64,000 nt of DNA from Sediminibacillus dalangtanensis (GTDB lineage Bacteria > Bacillota > Bacilli > Bacillales > Amphibacillaceae), in contig NZ_CP046956.1 in assembly GCF_017792025.1 (NCBI RefSeq), forward strand, positions 2,976,001-3,040,000. The letters are read 5' to 3'. Position numbers and translations under genes: made by a program. Positions 17,493-26,612 of this stretch are shown here, one piece after another. Position 1 is the first letter of the stretch; every line of letters starts with the position of its first letter. The notes under the pieces are model-generated. The model saw only the letters and a list, made by a program, of their open reading frames with translations. It searched no databases and had not been told where the DNA came from.

Positions 17493-18143
17493 TCATCTTG
17501 CCGCCCAATTAAATCCATTCCGCATCAACGCTGTCACTTCCGGCATCCTGACAATTTCCGCTACATGTCCTAGAGAACAGTAGTACACCTTCCCGTTCCC
17601 CCATTTTTTCGTCCAGACGACCGGCATGTCTACTTCTCCATTCCCTGCATGCGGCCCGTCTGCCACCGGAAAAGTTGTGTAGGCGTGAACATTCACTGCT
17701 GGATCCACATGCATATAATATTGCTCTGAAACAACTGTGAAATCCTTTATATCATAGGTAAGTGGGTGTCCTGGATCCTTGATGTGAACGGTGTATTCCA
17801 CTCCATCGTTGCCGGGATGGGCCACCCATTGTCCACCGACCATGAAGTGGTAGTCGGTCGCCTTTCGGAAAGAATCTCCCAATCCACCATGCAGACCTGC
17901 TAGTCCTGTTCCGGATGCTACGGCTTCCAGCAGAGGCTTGAGCTGCTCGTTCGTAATTTCTCCCTGCGTCCAGTTGGGAACGATCAGGTCATAACCATTT
18001 AAATCTTCCTGTTCCAACGTCTTCAAAGAATCGGTGGTTTTTACTTCGAATTTTTCTTCCTGTAAAATACCCGCTAAAATTTCTGCAACTTCAGCCGGCT
18101 CATGACCTTCCCAGCCGCCTTGGAATATCAATGCTTTTTTCAT
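17493..18143 (-). CDS. ThuA-like domain protein
   Basis: A 216-residue protein of the ThuA (trehalose utilisation) family, a class I glutamine-amidotransferase-like fold without the classical catalytic triad. Landmarks are ALIFQGGWEGHEPAEV at the N terminus, LAGLHGGLGDSFR, YHFMVGGQWVAHPG, the conserved HPLTYDIKDFTVVSEQYYMHVDP and GNGKVYYCSLGHV. In Sinorhizobium ThuA and ThuB (a Gfo/Idh enzyme) act together on 3-keto-disaccharides, which matches the neighbours here. It lies 92 bp after the xylosidase gene, with a hairpin between. Confidence 0.87.
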   Translation of the reverse strand: MKKALIFQGGWEGHEPAEVAEILAGILQEEKFEVKTTDSLKTLEQEDLNGYDLIVPNWTQGEITNEQLKPLLEAVASGTGLAGLHGGLGDSFRKATDYHFMVGGQWVAHPGNDGVEYTVHIKDPGHPLTYDIKDFTVVSEQYYMHVDPAVNVHAYTTFPVADGPHAGNGEVDMPVVWTKKWGNGKVYYCSLGHVAEIVRMPEVTALMRNGFNWAAR

Positions 18144-18165
18144 ATTCTAATTACCATCCTTCCTA

Positions 18166-18223
18166 TAAAAAAACACACCAGGAACAAACACAAATGATGT
18201 GCCAATGATTTTCATGGTGTGTT
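18166..18223 (-). terminator. Hairpin terminator after the xylosidase gene
   Basis: On the minus strand AACACACCA (18223-18215) pairs with TGGTGTGTT (18180-18172), then TTTTT. The loop is long (34 nt) and contains further pairing potential. It separates the xylosidase from the ThuA cluster, and either ends transcription or limits read-through. Confidence 0.7.
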
Positions 18224-18235
18224 GGTAACAATTTA

Positions 18236-19816
18236 TTAGATGTCCTGTTCGGTATAAATAAAGTGGTGGAAGTCGGCAACGTGTTTCCTTCCACTTAAAT
18301 CCTGACAGCACATGCCGACAAACGTTCCGGTGAAGCGTAGTGAATTCAACTCAGTTGCATCATCGGCCAGATGACTGATATCTACTACAGGCCCGATCGT
18401 CTTCCATGTTTTTTGATCGAGCGAATAAGAGAATTGTAAATTTTCCCTGTGTATCTCGACTCGAAGATAGGAAAGCACTTTTTCCGGGAGTGGAATATCT
18501 TCCGGCAGCAGTTCATCATAAATGCCGTGTTTCGTATGGAGAATTCCGAGACATTTACCCAGTTGTTCATCCTGGCTGATCCTTAGATAAACATAGTCAT
18601 CTGTGTCATAGTACACAATCAATCCTGCCATTTGCTGAAAAGTTTCCGGTTGGAAATCGACAGCGGTTTCGGCACTAAGATGAAAACTTTCCAGCCTGCG
18701 CGCTACCAAACTTTGGCGATGCAGGGAGTTCAATGATTCTCCCCCTTTCAACCGCAGATAACCATCTCTTTCCTTTAACGAAAGCCAATCCTCGGAAAAA
18801 GGCTGTCTTAAAGCGTTCCAATAACGCTTCAACTCTTTTTCCTGAAAGTCATCATGGTTGCTTTCCCCCTCTACCGGTGCCATTTCCAAGTCCGGGCCAG
18901 GTACCTGCCATTGCGGGTTTGGCCCACCATCAACACGAAGCCAGCCGTCATCTGTCCAGTAACATTTTTGCAAGCCCGTCTCTCTTCCAAGAATACACTT
19001 GTTATCGGTAACCGGACGTGCACAAAGATGGGCAAGATACCATTCACCGGATTGTGTTTCAACTAAGCTTCCGTGACCCGCTTTTTGAAGTTCATCACGC
19101 TTGCTTTTATCCGAAGTCAAAATTGGATTTCCCGGATCTAGCTGGTACGGACCGGTTATGGATTCTGCTCTTGCCATCGTAACAGCATGATCATAACTGG
19201 TTCCGCCCTCAGCAGTCATTAAATAATAGTAGCCATCTTTTTTGTACAGATGAGGCGCTTCCGTAGCTCCCAACTCCGTTCCGGAAAAAATATTCCAAAC
19301 GGGTCCAACCAGCTTGTTTTCTTCTGAGGAGATTTGCTGCAGGGCGATGCCGGCAAAGGAATTCTTCCTTTTGCGATGATCCCAAATCATGTTAATCATC
19401 CACTTTTTCCCATCCTCATCATGAAACAGGGAAGGATCGAAGCCGCTGCTGTTCAGATATATCGGTTCTGACCACGGACCGGTAATTTTTTCAGCTGTCA
19501 CCACATAATTATGCGTGTCTTTAAAGGCTCCTTTTCGACTTTTCACATCCGTAAATAGTAAATAAAAGACGCCATCTGAATAACTTAAGCAAGACGCCCA
19601 TACTCCGCCGGAATTAATATTGCCAATCATCTGAAGCTGGGAGTCTCTTGTGAGCGGATAAGTCAACAGCTCCCAATGCAGTAAATCCCTCGAATGATAA
19701 ATTTGCACCCCAGGGAACCACTCAAATGTTGAGACAGCTATGTAGAAATCATCCCCCACACGGAGAATCGACGGATCTGGATGAAAACCGGGAAGGATCG
19801 GGTTGGTTATCTGCAT
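18236..19816 (-). CDS. Glycoside hydrolase family 43 beta-xylosidase
   Basis: Releases D-xylose from the non-reducing ends of xylo-oligosaccharides; inverting five-bladed beta-propeller enzyme. The N terminus reads MQITNPILPGFHPDPS with the general base Asp14; SSGFDPSLFHDEDG carries the pKa-modulating Asp near residue 127; GTELGATEAPHLYKK carries the general acid Glu near residue 187. A C-terminal beta-sandwich domain (from about residue 325) fits the XynB-type two-domain architecture, and 526 residues is the usual length. No signal peptide is present, so it acts in the cytoplasm on imported oligosaccharides. A perfect cre site and a XylR-like operator lie upstream. Arabinofuranosidase side activity is possible. 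Confidence 0.93.
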   Translation of the reverse strand: MQITNPILPGFHPDPSILRVGDDFYIAVSTFEWFPGVQIYHSRDLLHWELLTYPLTRDSQLQMIGNINSGGVWASCLSYSDGVFYLLFTDVKSRKGAFKDTHNYVVTAEKITGPWSEPIYLNSSGFDPSLFHDEDGKKWMINMIWDHRKRKNSFAGIALQQISSEENKLVGPVWNIFSGTELGATEAPHLYKKDGYYYLMTAEGGTSYDHAVTMARAESITGPYQLDPGNPILTSDKSKRDELQKAGHGSLVETQSGEWYLAHLCARPVTDNKCILGRETGLQKCYWTDDGWLRVDGGPNPQWQVPGPDLEMAPVEGESNHDDFQEKELKRYWNALRQPFSEDWLSLKERDGYLRLKGGESLNSLHRQSLVARRLESFHLSAETAVDFQPETFQQMAGLIVYYDTDDYVYLRISQDEQLGKCLGILHTKHGIYDELLPEDIPLPEKVLSYLRVEIHRENLQFSYSLDQKTWKTIGPVVDISHLADDATELNSLRFTGTFVGMCCQDLSGRKHVADFHHFIYTEQDI

Positions 19817-19841
19817 GCCATTCCCCCTCTTCCTTTCTTTT

Positions 19842-19855
19842 TGTTACCGTTTTCA
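19842..19855. promoter_or_regulatory. cre site upstream of the xylosidase gene
   Basis: The minus strand reads TGAAAACGGTAACA, which matches every fixed position of TGNAANCGNTNNCA. It lies 26 bp before the start codon. Confidence 0.7.
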
Positions 19856-19870
19856 AAAGAGCCTTCCCTC

Positions 19871-19891
19871 TTTGTTCAACGGATAAACTAA
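19871..19891. promoter_or_regulatory. XylR-like operator upstream of the xylosidase gene
   Basis: A 21-bp imperfect palindrome with TTTGTTCAAC and GATAAACTAA halves around G. It matches the operator at 11205-11225 at 15 of 21 positions, including the TTTGT and AAC-AA half-sites. A -35-like TTGATA lies just upstream on the minus strand, but the -10 is weak. It extends the XylR regulon to the xylosidase and perhaps the ThuA cluster. Confidence 0.6.
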
Positions 19892-20018
19892 CTACCTTTA
19901 TCTTATCAAGCCAACTGGGATCGTTCAACCATAAATGCCTACTTTTCCTGTCTTTGTTTAAACGGCGTAGACGGGGCTTCAGAAAAAATAATAAAAGGTA
20001 AATAAAACGCACAGATGG

Positions 20019-20055
20019 TTAAAAAGAAGAAACTGCCGGAGGGATTCACCGGCAG
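20019..20055 (-). terminator. Terminator of the uxa/uxu operon
   Basis: On the minus strand CTGCCGG pairs with CCGGCAG around TGAATCCCT, followed by TTTCTTCTTTTT. It begins 16 bp after the uxuB stop codon. Confidence 0.85.
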
Positions 20056-20070
20056 AACTTCTACACTATC

Positions 20071-20919
20071 TCAAACACCTGAATACGCCATGAAGCCTCC
20101 ATCAACCGGTATAGTAGTACCTGTAACAAACCCGGACAGATTATCATCCGCCAGCCATAACAAGGTGCCGAGCAGGTCTTCCGGTTTTCCAAACCGCTTC
20201 ATAGGGGTTTGCGACAATATTTTGTTCGATCTTTCCGTCAACGATCCATCGCTGTTCGTTAGTAAATTTTTGTTTTGCTCCGTCAAGAAAAAGCCAGGGG
20301 CAATAGCATTTATCCGGATACCGACATGGGCAAAGTGGACAGACAGCCACTGGGTAAAATTGTTAATGCCAGCTTTGGCTGCACTGTATGCCGGCACCTT
20401 CGTCATCGGCGAAGGCGCACTCATGGAAGACATATTGATGATCGTAGCGCCTTTTCTGTTGGCCATTTGTTTCGAAAAGATTTGAGTGGGAATCACGGTT
20501 CCGATTAGGTTCAAATTGAATACATACTGAAAACCTTCGGTGGTTAAATCAAAAAAAGTCAGCAAATCGTTGCTTTCTAAATCCTCCACTTCGAAATTTT
20601 CCTTTGTGGTTGTCCCATCCGGATGATTTCCGCCTGCTCCGTTTATCAAAATATCGCATACGCCGAATTTGTCACGGATGAATTCCTCGGCACGTTCCAC
20701 GCTTTGTCGGTCTAGAACATCACAGGCGACAGCCATCGCCTGTCCTCCTGCCGACACAATCTCCTGTTCTACTTTCTTCCCGTTTTCTATCTGCCTGTTA
20801 AGAATGGCAACTTTCACACCCTGTCTGCCAAGTTCCCGTGCCATGGCGCTGCACAACACGCCACTGCCACCGGTAATAACAGCAACTTTCCCTTTTAAAT
20901 TTTCATTTACTGGAAGCAT
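20071..20919 (-). CDS. uxuB: D-mannonate oxidoreductase (fructuronate reductase), SDR type
   Basis: Interconverts D-fructuronate and D-mannonate with NAD(P)H in glucuronate catabolism. Short-chain dehydrogenase of 282 residues: glycine-rich motif [20 protein letters not shown] near residue 12, [15 protein letters not shown] near residue 90, the active-site Ser in [24 protein letters not shown] with the Tyr-x3-Lys pair, and [16 protein letters not shown] at the C terminus. This is the Bacillus YjmF-type enzyme, unrelated to the long-chain UxuB of E. coli. Its start overlaps uxuA by 17 bp. The context with uxuA and uxaC confirms the role. Confidence 0.92.
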   Translation of the reverse strand: MLPVNENLKGKVAVITGGSGVLCSAMARELGRQGVKVAILNRQIENGKKVEQEIVSAGGQAMAVACDVLDRQSVERAEEFIRDKFGVCDILINGAGGNHPDGTTTKENFEVEDLESNDLLTFFDLTTEGFQYVFNLNLIGTVIPTQIFSKQMANRKGATIINMSSMSAPSPMTKVPAYSAAKAGINNFTQWLSVHFAHVGIRINAIAPGFFLTEQNKNLLTNSDGSLTERSNKILSQTPMKRFGKPEDLLGTLLWLADDNLSGFVTGTTIPVDGGFMAYSGV

Positions 20920-21994
20920 AAAGGTTATCCTCCTTTCTTGCCCGTACCAATGAATCCCAAATGCCCCATAAATACATCACACCGAGCGCACGATCATACA
21001 GTCCATAGCCCGGCCTGCAAGCTTCATCCCAAATATGACGTCCATGATCAGGTCTGACATAGCCCGTATATTCTGTTTCATGGTACGCTTTGACAACGTC
21101 ATAAATATCGACGGACCCATCGGATGTACGATGGGAGGTTTCGATAAAGCTGCCATTGTCCATTGCCTTGACATTACGGATATGGGCGAAGTGGATGCGG
21201 CCGGCAAATTCCCTGACCATGTCAGCGACATTGTTTTCTGGATTGGCACCAAGAGAACCACTGCATAACGTAACCCCGTTGGCAGGACTATCTACCAGAG
21301 CGAGAAGCCGCCTGATATTTTCCTGACTGGTGATGATTCTCGGAAGCCCGAATACCGACCAGGGCGGATCGTCTGGATGAATCGCCAGCTTGATATCGTG
21401 CTGTTCCGCTACTGGTATTACTTTCTCCAAAAAATATTGCAGGTTATCCCACAAGTCTGATTCTGTCATTCCACGATACTGGTCGAAAAGCTTCGTTAAA
21501 TATTGAAGCCTTTCCGGTTCCCACCCCGGCATCGTGTAAGCAGCATTATTGGAAATCGTCTCCACAAGCTCCATTGGATCTAAATTCCGGATTTTCTCGT
21601 TTTCAAAATACAATGCCGTCGAGCCATCTTCATGCTGGCGGAACAGTTCGGTACGTGTCCAATCAAAAACCGGCATAAAGTTATAACATATAACCTTAAC
21701 TCCTGCTGCGGCCAAATTCTCGATTGTTTGGATATAATGATCAATATACGTATCTCTTGTTGACAATCCCAGTTTTATATCTTCATGTACATTGACGCTT
21801 TCCACTACATCTATATGAAAACCATGCTGTTCAGCCTGATTCTTCACTTCCTGGATCCGATCCGGGGGCCACACCTCTCCTGCTGGCAGATCATGCAATG
21901 CCCAAACAATCCCCTCGACTCCCGGTATCTGTTTGATATGTTTCAACGATACACTGTCGTTTCCTTCGCCAAACCAGCGAAATACCATTCTCAT
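20903..21994 (-). CDS. uxuA: D-mannonate dehydratase
   Basis: Dehydrates D-mannonate to 2-keto-3-deoxygluconate (KDG). A 363-residue TIM-barrel metalloenzyme. Landmarks are [17 protein letters not shown] at the N terminus, [15 protein letters not shown] near residue 112, [19 protein letters not shown] near residue 203, [24 protein letters not shown] and [12 protein letters not shown] near residue 320. The ATG at 21994 follows AAGGACGTGTAAAC. It lies between uxaC and uxuB in the same operon. Confidence 0.95.
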   Translation of the reverse strand: MRMVFRWFGEGNDSVSLKHIKQIPGVEGIVWALHDLPAGEVWPPDRIQEVKNQAEQHGFHIDVVESVNVHEDIKLGLSTRDTYIDHYIQTIENLAAAGVKVICYNFMPVFDWTRTELFRQHEDGSTALYFENEKIRNLDPMELVETISNNAAYTMPGWEPERLQYLTKLFDQYRGMTESDLWDNLQYFLEKVIPVAEQHDIKLAIHPDDPPWSVFGLPRIITSQENIRRLLALVDSPANGVTLCSGSLGANPENNVADMVREFAGRIHFAHIRNVKAMDNGSFIETSHRTSDGSVDIYDVVKAYHETEYTGYVRPDHGRHIWDEACRPGYGLYDRALGVMYLWGIWDSLVRARKEDNLYASSK

Positions 21995-22010
21995 GTTTAC
22001 ACGTCCTTAT

Positions 22011-23414
22011 CTATAAATCTATGTCTAAATAATGACAAACATTGTTGTATGAAATATCCTGGACAACCTTGCCCAGCCATTCGATGTCTGCCGGCAACTC
22101 GCCGTTTTCCACCCATTTCCCGATCAAATTTGTCAGTATCCTTCTGAAGTATTCATGTCTCGTATAGGAAAGCAGGCTGCGGGAATCTGTCAGCATTCCG
22201 ATAAATCGGGAAAATACCCCGACATTGGCAAGTGTTCTCATTTGATTTTCCATTCCATCTATATGGTCATTGAACCACCAGGCAGTACCGAATTGAACTT
22301 TACCGGGTACATCCCCCTGGAAATTCCCTGCCATCGAGGCAATCATATAATTATCGCGCGGATTCAAGTTATATAAGATGGTTTTCGGAAGACTTTCGGT
22401 TTTATCCAGTTCATTCAAAAAGTTCGATAGGTCGGAAGCATATGTGAAATCAGCAATCGAATCAAATCCTGCATTCGGTCCAATTTCGGCTTCAATCCTC
22501 TGATTGTTGTTACGCAGTCCGCCGATGTGAAGCTGCATCGCCCATCCTTTTTCAGCGTATTGTTTTCCCAAGTGGATTAGCACTGCGGTCCGGAATTGAA
22601 CCGCTTCTTTCTCGCTGATTTGCTCGTTATACAAGGCTCTTTTAAAAATATAATGACACCTTTCCTTGGTCGCGGGCAAAAAGAAAGGGGAATCCAACCC
22701 ATGGTCCGACAGCCTGCAGCCTGCTTCATGAAAAAAATCGATTCTTTTTTCCAGGGCTTGCAGAAAGTCCTGGTAACTGTTGATTGGAAAGCCTGCTACT
22801 TCCTCCAATCGGAGCACCCATTCCCGGAATGCTGTTCCTTCTATATTCAACGCACCATCGGGCCGGAATGTAGGCAAAACCTTGCAATCAAAGGAAGGGT
22901 CTTGTTTGATTTGTTGGTGATATTCCAGCGAATCAACCGGATCATCGGTCGTGCACAGTCCTTTTACATTAAAAGAACGGATGATTTCCCTTGCACTAAA
23001 CGATGCTGATTGTATTTTCTGATTGCAAGCTTCCCAAATCTTGTCGGCGGTTGCCGGAGTAAGGACCTCTGTTATGCCAAAGCACCGTTTCAGCTCCAGG
23101 TGGGTCCAGTGATACAGCGGATTACCGATTAAATGCGGTACCGTTTCTGCCCATTTATTAAACTTTTCCCGTTCCTCAGCTGAGCCGGTTACATACGTCT
23201 CCGGAACACCGTTAGCCCTCAGTACTCGCCATTTATAGTGGTCTCCTCCCAGCCATAATTCCGTAAGTGAAGAAAACCGTTTATCCTCGGCGATTTCCTG
23301 TGCTGTTAAATGACAATGGTAATCAAAAATCGGCATCGTTTTTGCATAGTCGTGATAAAGCTGTTTTGCTGTTTCGGTTTCCAACAAGAAGTCTTCATCC
23401 ATAAACGCTTTCAC
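22011..23414 (-). CDS. uxaC: Uronate (glucuronate/galacturonate) isomerase
   Basis: Isomerises D-glucuronate to D-fructuronate and D-galacturonate to D-tagaturonate. Amidohydrolase-like TIM barrel of 467 residues, with the metal-site HxH in MPIFDYHCHLTAQEIAED near residue 30, LTELWLGGDHYKWRVLRANGV, LCTTDDPVDSLEYH and MQLHIGGLRNNN near residue 299. The GTG at 23414 has AAGGGGGAT at good distance; an ATG four codons later is less well placed. A Gfo/Idh gene precedes and uxuA follows 16 bp later. Confidence 0.95.
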   Translation of the reverse strand: MKAFMDEDFLLETETAKQLYHDYAKTMPIFDYHCHLTAQEIAEDKRFSSLTELWLGGDHYKWRVLRANGVPETYVTGSAEEREKFNKWAETVPHLIGNPLYHWTHLELKRCFGITEVLTPATADKIWEACNQKIQSASFSAREIIRSFNVKGLCTTDDPVDSLEYHQQIKQDPSFDCKVLPTFRPDGALNIEGTAFREWVLRLEEVAGFPINSYQDFLQALEKRIDFFHEAGCRLSDHGLDSPFFLPATKERCHYIFKRALYNEQISEKEAVQFRTAVLIHLGKQYAEKGWAMQLHIGGLRNNNQRIEAEIGPNAGFDSIADFTYASDLSNFLNELDKTESLPKTILYNLNPRDNYMIASMAGNFQGDVPGKVQFGTAWWFNDHIDGMENQMRTLANVGVFSRFIGMLTDSRSLLSYTRHEYFRRILTNLIGKWVENGELPADIEWLGKVVQDISYNNVCHYLDIDL

Positions 23415-23440
23415 TTTATCCCCCTTTTCTTTTTCGATGA

Positions 23441-24544
23441 TTAGTTACCGGCTGCTTGCCTTGCAGCACCTGGATGGATATGCGTAGCCTTTTGCTGTGC
23501 TTCGATACACAGCTCGGCGGCCCGGAAGGCATGCTCCTGGGTCATGGCGTTTTCCGTCCCGTTCAGACAATCGAGGATAAACGTCCCGAAAAAAGGGAAT
23601 CCCACTTTGCCGTTCAATTCGAAATGTTTCTCTTCTTCCTGGTTGACTAAGTACAAATGATCCGAGGTAGCGTCTCTAGCGATGTCGATGTATTTCCGAA
23701 TTTCGATGTACCCCCCTGTTCCGAGAATAAATACCCGGCCATCTCCCCAAGTGCCTAAGCCATCCGGGGTCAGCCAATCCACTCGAAAATAAAAGGTGGC
23801 GCCATTGTCAGCCACGAGAGTCGCATCACCAAAATCCTGGAATTCGGGATGATCCGGGAAGGAATAGTTTGCCACTTTACTATGCAGCACTTCTGCATCT
23901 TCCGCTCCCGCAAAATGAAGAAACTGTTCAATCTGATGGCTGCCGATATCACATAAAATACCGCCGAACCGCTCCGGATCGAAGAACCAGTCAGGCCTGC
24001 TGGCCGGATTGGCCCGGTGAGGACCGGTACCAATTACCTGTACGACCCTTCCGATCGCCCCCTGGTCGATGAGCTGGCCGGCAAAAACAGCACTCTCCAC
24101 GTGGAGACGCTCACTATAATAAATGCCCCATCTTAATCCTGTTTCAGCCGTTTTCCGGCGGGCCGCTTTCACCTGCTCCATCGTCGTGAAAGCGGGCTTA
24201 TCGGTAAAAAAATGCTTGCCGTGATCCAGCACTTCCAGCCCCAAAGGGCCCCGATCTGCCGGAATATTGGCACTTGCCACTAACAGGATTACCGGATTAT
24301 CCAGCACAGCCTGTTTAGATGAAGCAGCTTTAACACCTGGAAACTTGTGTTGAAAAGCGGTCACTTTTTCCGGGTCTGGGTCATAGACAGCAACCAACTC
24401 GGCTCCCGCTTCAATCAAACCGTTGCACATGCCGTAAATATGACCATGGTCCAAACCAACTGCGGCAAACTTGAATTCCCCCGGATTGACTACATGGTCG
24501 GACTTTCCAGTAGGGGCATAATTCATTCCGTCCTGCTTATTCAT
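23441..24544 (-). CDS. Gfo/Idh/MocA-family oxidoreductase (C)
   Basis: A 367-residue dehydrogenase of the family. The N-terminal nucleotide-binding segment is FKFAAVGLDHGHIYGMCNGL, with a DKP variant (HFFTDKPAFTT) in place of EKP, and FGGILCDIGSHQIEQFLHFAG near residue 195 as the catalytic helix. It lies 26 bp before uxaC. The ATG at 24544 follows AAGGAGAT. It may oxidise a uronate, a methylated uronate or a sugar released from glucuronoxylan side chains; the precise substrate is unknown. Confidence 0.85.
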   Translation of the reverse strand: MNKQDGMNYAPTGKSDHVVNPGEFKFAAVGLDHGHIYGMCNGLIEAGAELVAVYDPDPEKVTAFQHKFPGVKAASSKQAVLDNPVILLVASANIPADRGPLGLEVLDHGKHFFTDKPAFTTMEQVKAARRKTAETGLRWGIYYSERLHVESAVFAGQLIDQGAIGRVVQVIGTGPHRANPASRPDWFFDPERFGGILCDIGSHQIEQFLHFAGAEDAEVLHSKVANYSFPDHPEFQDFGDATLVADNGATFYFRVDWLTPDGLGTWGDGRVFILGTGGYIEIRKYIDIARDATSDHLYLVNQEEEKHFELNGKVGFPFFGTFILDCLNGTENAMTQEHAFRAAELCIEAQQKATHIHPGAARQAAGN

Positions 24545-24588
24545 ATCTCCTTCTCCTCCTTTTCCGTTTAGCCAGTGCCTTCAGGTTA

Positions 24589-25728
24589 TCAGGTTGTAAT
24601 GCTATTATCATCAAACCCTTGTACAGCTGTCGTTTTCTCGTAAAAACGTGGAGCATGCTGCATGATACCCTTTCTTGTGTAAAAGGGATCTTTTTTTGTC
24701 AAAGGGAGCTGAACCGTTTTCTGTAAAGTTGCAGATTGATAGATTGCCATAATCAATTCGAGCGTCTGTCGTCCCTGTTTGCCATCTACCAATACTTGTT
24801 TTCCCTCTTCGATACTGGTCAGCATGTCATGAATTTGTCCAGAATGCCCCTCGAATTCTAAAGCTGGAAGCCGGTTATATTCCGATTGAACTGCTTCTTC
24901 AAGCTCCGCATCCTGAAGGGGGAAGCCATTTTCCTTTGATTGGGAGGCGACTACCTTCCAAGGAAAAGAAATACGAGCATTTTTACCCTGGAAAGTCAAT
25001 TGCTGCTCCTCCCCATGATGAACAACGGAACTGGTGATTTGGGCTAGGGTACCGTTTTGGTAGCGACCGATCGCTATCGATAAATCTTCCACTTCAGCGT
25101 TGTCATGGGCCGTATTGCTGGTGACAGCTGTAATCTCAGCAGGAAGCCCATTCATCCACTGGAATATATCAATATGATGAACGGCATGATTCAATGTACA
25201 TCCGCCGCCTTCTTTTTCCCATGTCCCTCTCCACCATAAATCATAATAGCTGTGACCCCGCCACCAGAAGGAATCAACCTGGGTATGTAGCACCTGTCCG
25301 ATTACGTTTTTATCAAGTATCGCTTTCATTTTCATCATGGCCGTACGGAAACGGTTTTGGGCAACGACCGACAGAATTTTACCGCTGGTTTCTGCCGCCT
25401 TATTCATCTCGTCACATTCTTCCAGGGAGGAGGCCATCGGTTTCTCCACTAACACATGCTTTCCTTGCTGTAAAAAATCGATCGATATGGGAGCGTGTGT
25501 GTAGGGAGGCGTACAGACGGAAACCAAGTCAAGTTCCGGCAGCCTGGCCAATTCCTGATAATCGGAATAAACCTCGGCCGATAAACCAAATGCTTTCACT
25601 GTTTTTTGGGCTTTTTCGATATCTGGATCACAAACCGCAATGATTTTATATCTTTCCGAAAACTGTAGGTACCCTTTGATATGAGAAGGTGCAATCGCAC
25701 CTGTCCCGATAATTGCGACATGAATCAT
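24589..25728 (-). CDS. Gfo/Idh/MocA-family oxidoreductase (D)
   Basis: A dehydrogenase of about 379 residues; first gene of the hexuronate operon. Rossmann motif HVAIIGTGAIAPSHIKGYL, EKP motif HVLVEKPMASSLEECDE near residue 94, then GGCTLNHAVHHIDIFQWMNGLPAEI. ATG 25728 is preceded by AAGGTG at proper spacing; a GTG three codons earlier is less likely. It is clearly different in sequence from oxidoreductase C. Its substrate is unknown; the operon position suggests a uronide or an aldonic or uronic acid. Confidence 0.85.
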   Translation of the reverse strand: MIHVAIIGTGAIAPSHIKGYLQFSERYKIIAVCDPDIEKAQKTVKAFGLSAEVYSDYQELARLPELDLVSVCTPPYTHAPISIDFLQQGKHVLVEKPMASSLEECDEMNKAAETSGKILSVVAQNRFRTAMMKMKAILDKNVIGQVLHTQVDSFWWRGHSYYDLWWRGTWEKEGGGCTLNHAVHHIDIFQWMNGLPAEITAVTSNTAHDNAEVEDLSIAIGRYQNGTLAQITSSVVHHGEEQQLTFQGKNARISFPWKVVASQSKENGFPLQDAELEEAVQSEYNRLPALEFEGHSGQIHDMLTSIEEGKQVLVDGKQGRQTLELIMAIYQSATLQKTVQLPLTKKDPFYTRKGIMQHAPRFYEKTTAVQGFDDNSITT

Positions 25729-25854
25729 GGCAAACACCTTCCTTTTCCATTTTATTCACCAACAGGCATACTATTAATATGCAGTCCAGAAAAGCTCTTC
25801 TATTTGTTGAGTGCAAGGGCAGATTCTCCTGGGTCACTTCCTAAAAAAACGATT

Positions 25855-25868
25855 TGACACCGCTTTCA
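25855..25868. promoter_or_regulatory. cre-like site upstream of the hexuronate operon
   Basis: TGACACCGCTTTCA has one mismatch to the cre core (C for A at position 4). It lies 127 bp before the first start codon in the intergenic gap after the GntR gene. Confidence 0.5.
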
Positions 25869-25922
25869 AATTTCACAAAAAGAACAGCTATCCACTATTC
25901 TTCTTTTTCAAGTAGAACAACC

Positions 25923-26612
25923 TTATTTAAAATAGTTTGGATAGCGTTCTTTTAACTCTTCTTTCTCAAAGTCGACTAAATGCAAATGCTTTCTCATTGC
26001 TTCCTCGGCTAAATCCGCCTGTTGCTTGGAAATGTACCCGAAGATTTCTTTATGCTGGGAAACAAGTACATTCCAATCCGGATTGGAAGCTAGTCTCAAC
26101 ATACGCAGCCGATCAAAATGGGTGTTCATTTTTCTTATCATTTCCCATGTCCGCTGTTTGCCGCTTCCTTCAAACAGCAAGCGGTGAAACGCTTCATCTA
26201 GCTCGAATAGTCGGTGGTGTGTCCCTTTTTCCAGGCAAAGGTCCTGCATCGTCAAATTGGTTTCTAGCTGAAATAATTGATCTTCCCCAAAATTACTGCA
26301 GGCCTCTTTCACGATAGCTCTTTCGATATTTTCTCTGACAAAACGCCCTTCTTCCACCAGGCTTAAATCGATTTGCGAGACACGTGTGCCGCTTTGCGGA
26401 TAAACACCGAGCAGTTCTTCCTGTGCAAGCTTCATGAATGCTTCTCGGACAGGCGTACGGCTAACTTCCAGTTTTTCAGCTACTTCCTTTTCCGAAATCT
26501 TTGTTCCTGGTTCAAGTTCCCAGTTAATTATTTGCTGCTTTACTGTTTCATAGACAAAGTCTCTCGTTGATCCGTTGACACGTTTCGTTGTAGAAATTGT
26601 GACCACCTCCAT
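25923..26612 (-). CDS. GntR-family (FadR subfamily) transcriptional regulator
   Basis: A 229-residue regulator, likely of the uxa/uxu operon that follows in the same direction. The N-terminal winged helix (VYETVKQQIINWELEPGTKISEKEVAEKLEVSRTPVREAFMKLAQEELL, quoted in parts: GTKISEKEVAEKLEVSRTPV near residues 36-55) is followed by an FCD all-helical effector domain with metal-site residues (EAFHRLLFEGSG; the terminal HLHLVDFEKEEL). The ATG at 26612 has no ribosome binding site, whereas GGAGGTG lies inside the ORF and an in-frame ATT at 26597 sits 8 nt after it, so the true start may be ATT. Confidence 0.88.
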   Translation of the reverse strand: MEVVTISTTKRVNGSTRDFVYETVKQQIINWELEPGTKISEKEVAEKLEVSRTPVREAFMKLAQEELLGVYPQSGTRVSQIDLSLVEEGRFVRENIERAIVKEACSNFGEDQLFQLETNLTMQDLCLEKGTHHRLFELDEAFHRLLFEGSGKQRTWEMIRKMNTHFDRLRMLRLASNPDWNVLVSQHKEIFGYISKQQADLAEEAMRKHLHLVDFEKEELKERYPNYFK

